Positions 50,105 through 59,068 of a stretch of 64,000 bases of DNA are shown here, in pieces. Source of the DNA: Streptomyces morookaense. Lineage in GTDB: Bacteria > Actinomycetota > Actinomycetes > Streptomycetales > Streptomycetaceae. The stretch is taken from NCBI RefSeq assembly GCF_013030945.1, contig NZ_JABBXF010000037.1, positions 62,001-126,000 of the forward strand, written 5' to 3'. Position 1 is the stretch's first letter; each line of letters begins with the position of its first letter. The position numbers and the translations under genes are program-made. The notes under the pieces were generated by a model that did not search any database, was not told the origin of the DNA, and was given only the letters and a program-made list of their open reading frames with translations.

Positions 50105-52474
50105 TCACGGCAACGCCGGCAAGTCCTCCGCCACCAGCAGCGTGAGGTCCTCCGTGCTCGGAGAGGGCAGCCGCGCCACGCGCCCCGCGTGGTGCTCCAC
50201 CATCGCCTCGAAGGTCTGGCGCGCCGTGCGGCCGTTGCCGAACGCCGGGCCCCGGGGGACGGCCGCGAAGTAGGCGAGCAGGGCCTCCGCCGCCCGCTCG
50301 CCGAGGCGGTACTCGTGCTCGTCCGCCTGCTGCTGCACGATGCGCAGCAGCTCGTCCGGCGCGTAGTCCCCGAATGTGATCGTGCGCGAAAAGCGCGACG
50401 CCACACCGGGGTTGACCGTCAGGAAGCGCTGCATCTCGGCCGTGTAGCCGGCGACGATGACCACGACCTCGTCGCGGTGGTCCTCCATCAGCTTCACCAG
50501 CGTGTCGATGGCCTCGCGGCCGAAGTCCCGCCCTCCGTCCTCGGGGCACAGCGCGTACGCCTCGTCGATGAAGAGCACCCCGCCGCGCGCCCGGTCGAAC
50601 GCCTCCTGGGTGCGCAGGGCGGTCGAGCCGATGTGCTCGCCGACCAGGTCCACCCGGGAGACCTCCACCAGGTGCCCGCGCTCCAGCACCCCCAGCGCCG
50701 CCAGGATCTCGCCGTACAGGCGGGCCACCGTCGTCTTGCCGGTGCCGGGCGAGCCCGTGAAGACCAGATGCCGCCGCACGGACGCCGCCTTGAGCCCCGC
50801 CTGCTGCCTCCTGCGCCCGACCTCGATCATGTCGATCAGGGCGCGCACTTCGCGCTTGACGCTCTCGAGGCCGACCAGCGTGTCGAGTTCGCGGAGCACC
50901 GTCGAGGACGAACGGGCCGACACCGCAGCGGAGTCGGTGGTGCGCTGCTCGGGAATCGGCGGGACGAGCGGCCGGTGCGCCGTTTCCACGGCGCGCATCA
51001 CGGGGGCCGCAGGCTCGTCGCTCGTGCACCCCTCGCTGACGGGGCCGCCCTCGGCGAACTCGTAGCCGCCGCGCGCACATCGCTCCGTACGGCACTTCGT
51101 CAGCGTGGTCCGGCAGCCGTCGATGACGTGGAAGCCGTAGCCGCTGCTGCCGGTCACCCGGCAGCCGTGGAAGGTGCCCCGGCCCTCGGCGGACACATAG
51201 AAGCCCGCCTCCGCCGGTGAACTCACCGTGCAGCGCTCGACGACCGGGTCCGCGCCCTGGGTGACGATCACGCCGGTCGACGTCGCGTCCAGGGTGCAGC
51301 CGGTCAGCTTGCCGCCGCTGTCGTGGCCGCGGAACCAGACCCCGGTGGTGGCCTCGCGGACGCGGCAGTCGTCCAGCAGCGCCGTCGCCCCGCCGCTCAC
51401 CGACACCGCCGTGCCGCGCACCCGGGACAGGTCGCTGCCGGAGACCTCGACGCGCGAGCCGCGGTCGAGGACGAACAGGGCGTCCGGCACGTCGTGCACA
51501 CGGCACGAGCCGAGGACGGCGCCGGCGCCGTCGCTCACCCACACCGCCGGGTAGTCGCCGGTGCTGTCGTGGATCTCGCACTGGTCCGCCTCGACCCGGG
51601 TGCCCGGATCCCACACGGACAGGCCGTTGCGCCCGAACCGGCGCACCGTCGACCTCTGCAGCGTCAGCACCGAACGGGCCCGCACGTCCACCGCGTTCTC
51701 GGGGACGTCGTGGATGTCGCAGTCGGCCAGCGAGAGGACGGCGTCGGTGTCCAGCGAGACCCCGTCGCCGCAGGTGCGGTGCACCCGGCAGTCCGTCAGC
51801 CGCCCGGCGGCGCGCGAAGTGACCTGTACGCCCGTGCCCTTGATCTCGTAGACCTCGCAGCCGGCCGCCTCCAGCGTGCTGCCCTCGCCGGTCAGCGACA
51901 GCCCCGCGCCCCGCGCGTGGTGCACCCGGCAGCGCTCCAGACGGGGGGCGGCCCCGCCGCGCACGGAGACGCCCGCCTGGCCCGCGGCGACCACCTCGCA
52001 GTCCTCGAAGACCCCGCCCGCGCCGTCCAGCACGCTGATGCCCACGCCTCCCGCATTGTCGACGGTGCAGGCGCGCACGGTCGGCCGGGCGCCCCCGCGC
52101 ACCTCGATGCCCGCGGCCGAGCGGGTCACCACCCGCAGGCCCTCCAACTCCGGTGCGCCGCCCTCGACCAGGAGCGCCGGCTGCGCGGCGTCGTGGCCTT
52201 CGATGTGCAGGTCGACCAGCCGGGCTGAGGCGCGCACGGTGACGGCGACGCCTTCGGTCGGGGCGATCCGCACCGCGCCGGGCGCGCCCTCGGTGCCGCG
52301 CAGGGTGACGGCCCGGGAGACCACCAGGTTCTCCCGGTAGGTGCCCGGGGACAGGCACAGCACGTCCCCGTCGGCGGCCGCGTCCAGGGCCGATGAGAGG
52401 GAGTCGTACTCTCCCGTGCGGCGTCGCCAGCGCGACGTGCCGGTGTGCGTCACCTGGACCGAGCCCTGTGCCAT
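50105..52474 (-). CDS. right-handed beta-helix repeat / EccA-like AAA ATPase fusion
   Basis: A 789-residue protein. Residues about 20-465 are parallel beta-helix repeats of about 23 residues (a series like ARPTVRACTVDNAGGVGISV and APRLERCRVHHARGAGLSL), preceded by a CASH-type opening SLSSALDAAADGDVLCLSPGTY. A linker of about 60 residues leads to a CbxX/CfqX-type AAA+ domain with Walker A TGSPGTGKTT and Walker B GGVLFIDEAYAL, as in EccA of type VII secretion. The N-terminal domain replaces the TPR of EccA. Role unknown; it may load or remodel a large surface or polymer. A membrane protein gene lies upstream on the same strand, 97 bases away. Confidence 0.88.
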   Translation of the reverse strand: MAQGSVQVTHTGTSRWRRRTGEYDSLSSALDAAADGDVLCLSPGTYRENLVVSRAVTLRGTEGAPGAVRIAPTEGVAVTVRASARLVDLHIEGHDAAQPALLVEGGAPELEGLRVVTRSAAGIEVRGGARPTVRACTVDNAGGVGISVLDGAGGVFEDCEVVAAGQAGVSVRGGAAPRLERCRVHHARGAGLSLTGEGSTLEAAGCEVYEIKGTGVQVTSRAAGRLTDCRVHRTCGDGVSLDTDAVLSLADCDIHDVPENAVDVRARSVLTLQRSTVRRFGRNGLSVWDPGTRVEADQCEIHDSTGDYPAVWVSDGAGAVLGSCRVHDVPDALFVLDRGSRVEVSGSDLSRVRGTAVSVSGGATALLDDCRVREATTGVWFRGHDSGGKLTGCTLDATSTGVIVTQGADPVVERCTVSSPAEAGFYVSAEGRGTFHGCRVTGSSGYGFHVIDGCRTTLTKCRTERCARGGYEFAEGGPVSEGCTSDEPAAPVMRAVETAHRPLVPPIPEQRTTDSAAVSARSSSTVLRELDTLVGLESVKREVRALIDMIEVGRRRQQAGLKAASVRRHLVFTGSPGTGKTTVARLYGEILAALGVLERGHLVEVSRVDLVGEHIGSTALRTQEAFDRARGGVLFIDEAYALCPEDGGRDFGREAIDTLVKLMEDHRDEVVVIVAGYTAEMQRFLTVNPGVASRFSRTITFGDYAPDELLRIVQQQADEHEYRLGERAAEALLAYFAAVPRGPAFGNGRTARQTFEAMVEHHAGRVARLPSPSTEDLTLLVAEDLPALP

Positions 52475-52571
52475 GGTGCTGCTGTGCCCCCACCTCGTGC
52501 ATGCGTCCACCCGGGACGGATGAGTACCGGCCGCACCACCGTAGCGCGCGCGGACCGCGGGAGTCGGCCGG

Positions 52572-53174
52572 TCAGCTTCCCGCGTCCGCCCGTCCCCAGG
52601 TGTGCCCGGCCTGTTGCCACTCCCGGTCCCATTGCGCATACCGCCGGTGCACCAGGCGCCATACGACCACCCGGCGCACGCCCTCCACCAGCCCCGCCGC
52701 ACCCGCGGCCGCGGCGGCGCCCGCCAGGACCGCGTGCACGACGGCCGTCGCCCGGTCCATGGGGCGACCGGCTATCCGGCCCTCGTCGTCCGTCCACAGC
52801 GGGAACCGGTCCGCCGGCCCGGGCGCCTGGTGCAGCGCCACCAGGCCGGTGTGCTCGACGCCGTCCGGGTCCTGCCAGCGCGCCAGGAACCGGCCGTACC
52901 CCTCGCGCCCGGTGGTGGATTCGTGGTCCGGCTCCGCCGGTGTGCCCGTCACCGAGCGCACCACCTCGGCGCTCACCAGATGCCGGTGCTGCTGCTGTTG
53001 ACGGACCGCCTCCCGCAGGGCGCCGTGGGCGAAGGAGCCCACCGCCCAGCCCGCCGCCGTGCCGAGCACGAGCATCAGCACCACCGCGGCCACGCCCGCC
53101 CAGGCCTCGACGACATCGCTCCGGCGGCGCAGAGGATTGCGCCGCCACCGCCATACGAACCGCATTGCGCGCAC
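52572..53174 (-). CDS. Rv1733c-like two-helix membrane protein
   Basis: A 200-residue protein of the actinobacterial Rv1733c type. It opens WRWRRNPLRRRSDVVEAWAG, typical of the family. One transmembrane helix follows at about residues 35-55 (AAVVLMLVLGTAAGWAVG), an extracellular loop of about 95 residues follows it (GTPAEPDHESTTGREGYGRFLARW), and a second helix lies near 155-175. The GTG at 53174 has an AAGGGGG eight bases upstream; GTG at 53183 and ATG at 53165 are alternatives. Function unknown. It precedes the beta-helix ATPase gene by 97 bases. Confidence 0.83.
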   Translation of the reverse strand: MRAMRFVWRWRRNPLRRRSDVVEAWAGVAAVVLMLVLGTAAGWAVGSFAHGALREAVRQQQQHRHLVSAEVVRSVTGTPAEPDHESTTGREGYGRFLARWQDPDGVEHTGLVALHQAPGPADRFPLWTDDEGRIAGRPMDRATAVVHAVLAGAAAAAGAAGLVEGVRRVVVWRLVHRRYAQWDREWQQAGHTWGRADAGS

Positions 53175-53323
53175 AGTGCTCACCCCCTTACGCGTCCGTA
53201 AATACCTCACCGGGAGCGGCGCATGCGGAGGAAGACGGCGGAGAGAGCAAAATCACCCTCCGTGGAGGCCTGCGCATGCGGCGCGTTGACGGGCGGCGGT
53301 GCGCACGGCGGTTGCGGGCGGCC

Positions 53324-54157
53324 TCAGTCGAGGACCTCGAAGGGGTCGCCGACGCGCAGCACTCCGGTGTGCTCGGGGATCAGGTTCTGCCCGAACACCA
53401 GCCGCTCGCCGATCCGGTGGTGCCGGGCGAGGGTGCGCAGCGGCTCCTTGCCGCGTTCGGCGGTGGCCTGGTCGGTGGTGGTGACGACGCAGCGGCCGCT
53501 GGGCTTGACGACCCGGAAGACGACCTCGCCGATCCTGATCCTCCGCCAGTCGTCCTCGGCCCAGGGGCCGGTGCGGTCGATGACGACGTTCGGCCGGAAG
53601 CGGTTCATCGGCAGCGGGCCCTCGGCGGCGATGCCGTCCTCGGCGATGAGCGCGTTGAGGGCGTGCAGCGAACCGGTGGTCGTCACGAGCAGCGGATAGC
53701 CGTCGGCGAAGCTCACCATGTCGCCCGGGCGACCGTAGTCGAGGTCGACCTGGCGCCGGACGGCCGGGTCGTCCATGTGCACCAGCTGTGCCTCGGTCCC
53801 CAGAAAGGCACTCACCCAGGCGGCGGCCGCGTCCCCCGCGCGCACCGCCTCCACCTTGTCCCGGAACACCGTCACGGGAATCGTGCCGCCCTGCTCCGCC
53901 GGTACGGGAACGGCCACGTCGAGCGGCTCCGCCCCCGGCGCCGTGAGCCGGACCCCGCCGCCCGGCAGCGGCTGCGCCGATACCAACGCGAGCCGTGCAA
54001 GCTGCCGTTGGGTGATGAACCGGCCGTCCGGCTCGGTCACCAGCCACCTCCGGTCCCCGGCCAGCCCCCACGGTTCCACGGTCGCCTCGTCCGGCGAACA
54101 GCCCGCCATCGACTTGACCGGATAGACGTGGACCGAACTCAGTACAGGTGTGGGCAT
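53324..54157 (-). CDS. MOSC domain-containing protein (mARC/YcbX-like)
   Basis: A 277-residue protein with an N-terminal MOSC_N beta-barrel (SVHVYPVKSMAGCSPDEATVEPWGLAGDRRWLV) and a C-terminal MOSC domain. The molybdenum ligand cysteine is in KPSGRCVVTTTDQ, as in mARC-type N-reductases. Such enzymes reduce N-hydroxylated compounds using an electron chain (family knowledge). The ATG was taken at MPTPVLSS. The N-terminal MNRFRPNVVI block is also typical. It is transcribed alone. Confidence 0.9.
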   Translation of the reverse strand: MPTPVLSSVHVYPVKSMAGCSPDEATVEPWGLAGDRRWLVTEPDGRFITQRQLARLALVSAQPLPGGGVRLTAPGAEPLDVAVPVPAEQGGTIPVTVFRDKVEAVRAGDAAAAWVSAFLGTEAQLVHMDDPAVRRQVDLDYGRPGDMVSFADGYPLLVTTTGSLHALNALIAEDGIAAEGPLPMNRFRPNVVIDRTGPWAEDDWRRIRIGEVVFRVVKPSGRCVVTTTDQATAERGKEPLRTLARHHRIGERLVFGQNLIPEHTGVLRVGDPFEVLD

Positions 54158-54222
54158 ACCGCCAGTCTGCCAGCCGGGTCCGGCAGTTGAACTGCCGGAC
54201 CGAATGCGGCGGGCGGAGTCCG

Positions 54223-54651
54223 TCAGTAGCCGCCCTGCTGCGGGTACTGACGGTTGTACGGGTCCTCGTAGGACGCCGGGGCGGGGCGCGGCGCGACGGG
54301 GCGCATCGCCTCGTAGCCCGCGGGGGCCGCGGCCGGGCCCGGGTAGCCGCGCGGCGCCGAGGCCTGCGGCGGGATGTACGGGGCAGCCGCCTGCTGGAGG
54401 CCCATCGGCTGCACGGGACCCGGCTGCGGGGCCGGGGCGGCGTACTGCGGGGCCGGGGCCGAGGACGGCCCGGAGGGCAGGGCCGGCAGCGCCGGCAGGT
54501 TGCTGTTGCCGAAGTCGTACGGCGACGACACGCGGATGGGCGCGATCTGCGGGGTGCCCCGCTCGGCGACGAGGCTGTCGTAGATGGGGGTGTCCTTGAA
54601 CGACGACGTGGCGTAGTAGCCGCCACCGTAGGCACTGCGGGGGGAGGTCAT
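54223..54651 (-). CDS. DUF6643 family protein
   Basis: A 142-residue protein with the conserved start TSPRSAYGGGYYATSSF and DTPIYDSLVAERGTPQIAPIRV, followed by a Pro/Ala/Gln/Tyr-rich disordered tail (about 85 residues). This matches the Streptomyces family DUF6643 in my memory. Its function is not established. The start chosen is the ATG of MTSPRSAY; an upstream reading would add 29 unlikely residues. It is divergent from the TerD protein gene across 202 bp. Confidence 0.85.
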   Translation of the reverse strand: MTSPRSAYGGGYYATSSFKDTPIYDSLVAERGTPQIAPIRVSSPYDFGNSNLPALPALPSGPSSAPAPQYAAPAPQPGPVQPMGLQQAAAPYIPPQASAPRGYPGPAAAPAGYEAMRPVAPRPAPASYEDPYNRQYPQQGGY

Positions 54652-54853
54652 AGCGCATAAGTTAAGCCCATGGTGCTCCGGTTGGGGAGACGGGTATGGG
54701 GGTTCCTTCGCAAGCTCGGAGCAGGTGCGGCTCCCCAACCCGAGCGAACCCGGGAAAAACGGTCGTCAAGGTACGTAGGGATCGTGTAAAGGCCGACCGT
54801 TCCTTCAGGGATTCTCAGGGTTTCTCAGGGATCTTTCAGGGGTGGGGTGGACG

Positions 54854-56032
54854 ATGGGCATGCTCAAGGGCGCCAATGCGCCGATATCCGTGCGGACGGT
54901 GCGCGTGGAAGTGGTCAGGGGCTCCGGACCGGGTGCGTCCGTGACCGATGCCTGCGCACTGCTGACGGCCGAGGGCCGGGTCCGCTCCGGTGCGGACACC
55001 GTCTCCCGCAGCCTGCCCGTGCACCCCTCCGGCGCCGTACGCCACGAGGGCAGGCGCTCCGCCGGCGGCACCGTGACCGACACCTTCGCCGTCGGCCTCG
55101 GCGTACTCGATCCCGCCGTCGAGCGCGTCCTGTTCACGGCCGCCGCCGAGGACGGGGACTTCGGCCGGGTGCCGGATGTGCACATCCGCGTCCTGGACGC
55201 GGCCGACGGCGGCGAACTCGCCCGCTACGACAGCCGGGACGCCACCGTGGAGACCGTCCTCGTCCTCGGCGAGCTCTACCGGCGGCACGGCGGCTGGCGG
55301 TTCCGGGCGGTGGGCCAGGGCTGGGCCGACGGCCCGGCGGGCCTGGCGGCCGCGTACGGGGCCGGCGCCGCCGAACCCGCCGCCCCCGCGACACGGCCCG
55401 CCGGGCCGGGCAGGGTCACGCTGACCAAGCAGGCCCCGGCCGTCTCGCTCGCCAAACAGGGCAGCACCTCCGGCACCCTGCACGTCAACCTCAACTGGCA
55501 GATGCGCCAGGAGCCCAGGGGCCGGCGCGCCCGCCTCGGCCGGGCCCCCGCCGCCGGTGTGGACCTCGACCTGGGAGCCCTGTACGAACTCGCCGACGGC
55601 ACCAAGGGCGTGGTCCAGGCGCTCGGCAACTCCTTCGGCTCGCTGCACCGGCCCCCGTACATCCACCTCGACGGCGACGACCGGACCGGCGCCGCGGCGG
55701 ACGGCGAGAACCTCTCGGTCGACCTGGACCACGCCGCCGCCTTCCGGCGGATCCTCGTCTTCGTGACGATCTACGAAGGAGCCGCCTCCTTCGCCGGCCT
55801 CCACGCCACCGTCACCCTCCGGCCGCAGCAGGGCGCGCCCGTCGACTTCGCCCTGGACGAGTGCACCGTGCCGTCCACCGTCTGCGCGCTGGCCCTGCTC
55901 ACCCACGACGGGAACGGCCTCGTCGTCCGCCGCGAGGCCCGCTACCTGGTGCCCGACCGCGGCGTCAGCCCGCAGCGCACCCTCGACCGCGCCTACGACT
56001 GGGGCCTGCAGTGGACGCCCGGCCGCAAGTGA
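54854..56032 (+). CDS. double TerD-domain protein
   Basis: A 392-residue protein with two TerD-like jelly-roll units, about residues 1-165 and 190-392. The first opens MLKGANAPI and contains VEVVRGSG; the second contains VDLDLGALYELADGTKGVVQALG and LDGDDRTG with clustered Asp/Asn residues expected to bind calcium. TerD proteins are linked to tellurite resistance and stress envelopes in actinobacteria (family knowledge). In the first unit the acidic sites are less clear, so calcium binding may be confined to the second. A linker of about 30 Ala/Pro residues joins them. Confidence 0.88.
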   Translation: MGMLKGANAPISVRTVRVEVVRGSGPGASVTDACALLTAEGRVRSGADTVSRSLPVHPSGAVRHEGRRSAGGTVTDTFAVGLGVLDPAVERVLFTAAAEDGDFGRVPDVHIRVLDAADGGELARYDSRDATVETVLVLGELYRRHGGWRFRAVGQGWADGPAGLAAAYGAGAAEPAAPATRPAGPGRVTLTKQAPAVSLAKQGSTSGTLHVNLNWQMRQEPRGRRARLGRAPAAGVDLDLGALYELADGTKGVVQALGNSFGSLHRPPYIHLDGDDRTGAAADGENLSVDLDHAAAFRRILVFVTIYEGAASFAGLHATVTLRPQQGAPVDFALDECTVPSTVCALALLTHDGNGLVVRREARYLVPDRGVSPQRTLDRAYDWGLQWTPGRK

Positions 56033-56044
56033 GGCCGCGCGGCG

Positions 56045-56061
56045 GCGCCCCGAAGGGGCGC
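56045..56061. terminator. GC-rich hairpin of the recurrent family
   Basis: GCGCCCC, GAA loop, GGGGCGC, 12 bases after the TerD-protein stop. It is followed by the dispersed GAACTGCGCGACCAGCC sequence and, near 56170-56200, by a hairpin of the CTCCCCCAGCTACCGCTAGG type. Confidence 0.65.
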
Positions 56062-56191
56062 GGGGAACTGCGCGACCAGCCCCCACCGGCCTGCAGTCGA
56101 AACACCACCCCAGGGGTCCGGGGGCGCAGCCCCGAGAACGTCGGCTGCGGGTGCATCGTGGTCGCTCGCGCAGTTCCTCCCCCAGCTACCG

Positions 56192-57370
56192 CTAGGGGGC
56201 GGCCTCCGGGCGGGTGTACGTCCGCCCCTTCCACGCCGCGCCCCGGCCGCGGTAATGCTGCACCGCCGAGTCCACCGTCATCAGCAGATACAGCAGCGCC
56301 GTGAACGGCAGCAGCGGCGCGAGCCACAGCGGCTGCCCGTAGTAGCGCAGCATCGGCAGATACGTCCCCGTCATCACCGCCCACGCGCCCGCCCCGGCGG
56401 CGAGCGCGACGACGTCACCGGTCACGGCCCCCGCGACCACCGCCACGGGCGGCACGAGATAGACCACCGCCAGCCCCGCGACCGTCCCGGCCAGCAGCAG
56501 CGGGCTGTGCAGCAGCTGTGCGTAGGCGCTGCGCGAGACCATCCGCCACAGCTGCGCCAGCCGCGGATACGGGCGCACGCTGTCGACCCGGTCGGCCAGC
56601 CCGAGCCAGATCCGCCCGCCGGAGCGCTGCACCGCCCGCGACAGCGCCACGTCGTCGATCACCGCCTGCCGGATGCTGTCCGGCACCCCGGCCCGCTCGG
56701 CCGCCTCGCGCCGCAGCAGCACGCAGCCGCCCGCGGCGGCGGCCGTGCGGGCGCCCGGTCTGTTGACCCGGCGGAAGGGATAGAGCTGGGCGAAGAAGTA
56801 GACGAAGGCCGGTACGACCAGGCGCTCCCAGAACGTCGCCACCCGCAGCCGGGCCATCTGCGACACCATGTCCAGCCCGCCCGACACGGCCGCCGCCACC
56901 AACTCGCGCAGGCTGTCCGGGGCATGCGCGATGTCCGCGTCCGTCAGCAGCAGGAACTCGGCGTCCGTCCGCGCCCGGGCCAGCGCCATGCCGTGCCGCA
57001 CCGCCCACAGCTTGCCCGTCCAGCCCGGACCGGGTTCCCCGGGCGCGTCCACGGTCAGCGGCAGCCCGCCGTGCGCGTCCGCCAGGGCGCGGGCCAGTTC
57101 GCCGGTGCCGTCGGTGCTGCCGTCGTCGACCAGGAAGATCTCCGCCCGGCCCGGATAGTCCTGCGCGAGCAGGGACGGCAGGCTCGACGGCAGCACCTCC
57201 GCCTCGTCCCGGGCCGGCACGACGACGGCCACGGACGGCCACTGCGCGGGCGGCGTCCGGCGCGGCAGCCGGACGTCGGTGCGCCAGAAGAAGCCCTGCG
57301 CCAGCAGCAGCCAGAGCCATGCGGCCAGGGAAACCAGGGAAACCACGGTGATCCACGTCAGCGCGCTCAC
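56192..57370 (-). CDS. glycosyltransferase family 2 protein, HpnB-like
   Basis: A 392-residue membrane-bound GT-A glycosyltransferase. An N-terminal helix (ITVVSLVSLAAWLWLLLA) precedes the catalytic domain with VAVVVPARDEAEVLPSSL, VDDGSTDGTG and the DxD-type LLTDADI; the acceptor motif is in VAGDD-like form IDDVALSRAVQRSGG. Three C-terminal helices follow. It resembles hopene-associated HpnB, which acts on hopanoids or carotenoids in other organisms; no hopanoid gene is adjacent, so the acceptor is open. GTG start. It is divergent from the racemase-family gene across 68 bp. Confidence 0.87.
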   Translation of the reverse strand: MSALTWITVVSLVSLAAWLWLLLAQGFFWRTDVRLPRRTPPAQWPSVAVVVPARDEAEVLPSSLPSLLAQDYPGRAEIFLVDDGSTDGTGELARALADAHGGLPLTVDAPGEPGPGWTGKLWAVRHGMALARARTDAEFLLLTDADIAHAPDSLRELVAAAVSGGLDMVSQMARLRVATFWERLVVPAFVYFFAQLYPFRRVNRPGARTAAAAGGCVLLRREAAERAGVPDSIRQAVIDDVALSRAVQRSGGRIWLGLADRVDSVRPYPRLAQLWRMVSRSAYAQLLHSPLLLAGTVAGLAVVYLVPPVAVVAGAVTGDVVALAAGAGAWAVMTGTYLPMLRYYGQPLWLAPLLPFTALLYLLMTVDSAVQHYRGRGAAWKGRTYTRPEAAP

Positions 57371-57438
57371 CCGCCGCAGTCTGCCGCACCCGGACCGCCC
57401 GCGCGGGGCGCATGGGGCGCATCGATTAAAGTGACCGG

Positions 57439-58227
57439 GTGAAGATCGCGCTCATGGACTCCGGCAATGGCCTGCTGGCGGCGGCCGCCGCCGTGCACCG
57501 GATGCGGCCCGACGCCGACCTGGTGCTCTCCGCCGCCCCCGGGACGATGCCCTGGGGGCCCCGCACCCCCGAGGACGTCGTCGAGCGCGCCCTGGCCGTC
57601 GCCCGCGCCGCCGCGGCGCACCGGCCCGACGCCCTGATCGTCGCCTGCAACACCGCTTCCGTCCACGCCCTCGCCGCGATACGCGCCGAGCTGGAACCCG
57701 GACTGCCGGTCATCGGCACCGTCCCCGCGATCAAGCCCGCGGCCGCCGCCGGCGGCCCCGTCGCCATCTGGGCCACCCCGGCCACCACCGGCAGCCCGTA
57801 CCAGCGCGGGCTGATCCGCGACTTCGCCGCCGGAGTCGAGGTCACCGAGATCGCCTGCCCGGGCCTCGCCGACGCCGTGCAGTGGGCCGACGCGGACGCC
57901 GCCGACGCCGCGATCGCGGACGCCGCCGCCCGCACCCCGCGCAACGTCCGGGCCGTCGTCCTGGGCTGCACCCACTACGAGCTCGTCGCCGAGCGCATCC
58001 GCGCCGCCGTCCAGCAGCCCTCGGCCCCGCCCCTGCCGCTGTACGGTTCCGCCGAGGCCGTCGCCGCGCAGGCCCTGCGCCGCATCGGTGCCGCCCCGGA
58101 CCCGGACGCGGCGCCCACGGGCGGCCTGACCGTGCTGGACGCCGGCCGCGAGAGCGAGCTGGAGCCGTCCTCCCTGAGCTACCCCGAGGGCCGCTCGCTC
58201 CTCACGGCGAGCCCTGCGCGCCCGTAG
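57439..58227 (+). CDS. Asp/Glu racemase family protein (MurI-like)
   Basis: A 262-residue cofactor-independent racemase. Both catalytic cysteines are present: LIVACNTASVHAL and VVLGCTHYELVAE. The N-terminal MDSGNGLLAAAAAV corresponds to the DSGxGGL of glutamate racemase, with Asn for the second residue after Gly. Glutamate racemase supplies D-Glu for peptidoglycan (family knowledge), but the altered opening and a proline-free loop suggest a paralogue with another substrate. A GTG start is used. The divergent glycosyltransferase gene begins 68 bp away, leaving a compact shared promoter region. Confidence 0.85.
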   Translation: MKIALMDSGNGLLAAAAAVHRMRPDADLVLSAAPGTMPWGPRTPEDVVERALAVARAAAAHRPDALIVACNTASVHALAAIRAELEPGLPVIGTVPAIKPAAAAGGPVAIWATPATTGSPYQRGLIRDFAAGVEVTEIACPGLADAVQWADADAADAAIADAAARTPRNVRAVVLGCTHYELVAERIRAAVQQPSAPPLPLYGSAEAVAAQALRRIGAAPDPDAAPTGGLTVLDAGRESELEPSSLSYPEGRSLLTASPARP

Positions 58228-58232
58228 CCGGG

Positions 58233-58250
58233 GCGCCCCGTAAGGGGCGC
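58233..58250. terminator. GC-rich hairpin followed by a dispersed hairpin repeat
   Basis: GCGCCCC, GTAA, GGGGCGC just after the racemase-family stop. Immediately beyond it a second hairpin of the CCTCCCAGCGGTAGCTGGGGG type occurs at about 58257-58281, an inverted copy of the internal hairpin of the MITE at 32059-32251. Confidence 0.65.
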
Positions 58251-58426
58251 TGGGGGCACCTCCCAGCGGTAGCTGGGGGAGGAACTGCGCGACAAGCCCC
58301 CACCGGCCCGCGGCCGACGCACGACCCCAGGGGTCCGGGGCGAAGCCCGGGCAGGAGGTGCCCCCAGCGCCCCTGACGGGGCGCCGCAGCCCTGCCGCTC
58401 CCACGGAACGTGAGTAGGCTGCCCGT

Positions 58427-59002
58427 ATGAGGGAGCACTCCGAGGACCCGCGGACCCCCGGAAACGGCGCCGAGGACGGTGCCGCCCCGCCCGCCGTCTG
58501 GACGGGCCGTGCGACCAACCGCATCCAGTGGCTGCTGGCCGCCGCCGGTGCGGCCTGCCTCGCGCTCGGCATCGAACTCGCCGTCGACAGCTCCTGGACG
58601 TCCGGGCTCGCCGCCCTGACGATGGCGGTCGTCGGCTGCGTCGCGGCCGGGCTGCTGATGCTCTACGGCACCATCGCCTTCGTCCACGTGGCCGTGCGGG
58701 TCGACGCGGACAACCTGGAGGTGCGCTGCGGTCACATCGGTGTGCCACGCACCCGCATCCCGCTCGCCCAGGTGATCGGCGCGGACTTCGACCCCCGCGT
58801 CACGCCCCGCCAGTGGGGCGGCTGGGGATACCGCTGGCGCCCGGAGAAGGGCACGGCCGTCGTCGTCCGGCGCGGCGAGGGCTTCGTGCTGCGGCTCGGC
58901 GACGGGCGTACGTTCACGGTCACCGTGGACGACGCGGAGGCGGCGGTGCGCGTGATCCGCGACCGCCTGGGGCTGGGTACGCCGCCTCCACGGACGACCT
59001 GA
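58427..59002 (+). CDS. two-helix membrane protein with PH-like cytoplasmic domain
   Basis: A 191-residue protein. Two transmembrane helices lie at about residues 34-54 (LLAAAGAACLALGIELA) and 62-88 (ALTMAVVGCVAAGLLMLYG), followed by a DUF3093/PH-type beta-barrel: VRVDADNLEVRCGHIGVPRTRIPLAQVIGAD, then WGGWGYRWRP and AVVVRRGEGFVLRLGDGRTFTVTVDDAE. The order (two helices, then a region with WGGWGYR) matches bPH_5/DUF3093-like membrane proteins of actinobacteria. Function not established. It is followed 66 bp later by a NUDIX gene, same strand. Confidence 0.82.
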   Translation: MREHSEDPRTPGNGAEDGAAPPAVWTGRATNRIQWLLAAAGAACLALGIELAVDSSWTSGLAALTMAVVGCVAAGLLMLYGTIAFVHVAVRVDADNLEVRCGHIGVPRTRIPLAQVIGADFDPRVTPRQWGGWGYRWRPEKGTAVVVRRGEGFVLRLGDGRTFTVTVDDAEAAVRVIRDRLGLGTPPPRTT

Positions 59003-59068
59003 GCGGGGCACTGCGCGATCAGCCACCACGGTCCCGCACCCGGACACGCACCGCCTAAGCTCAACCCC

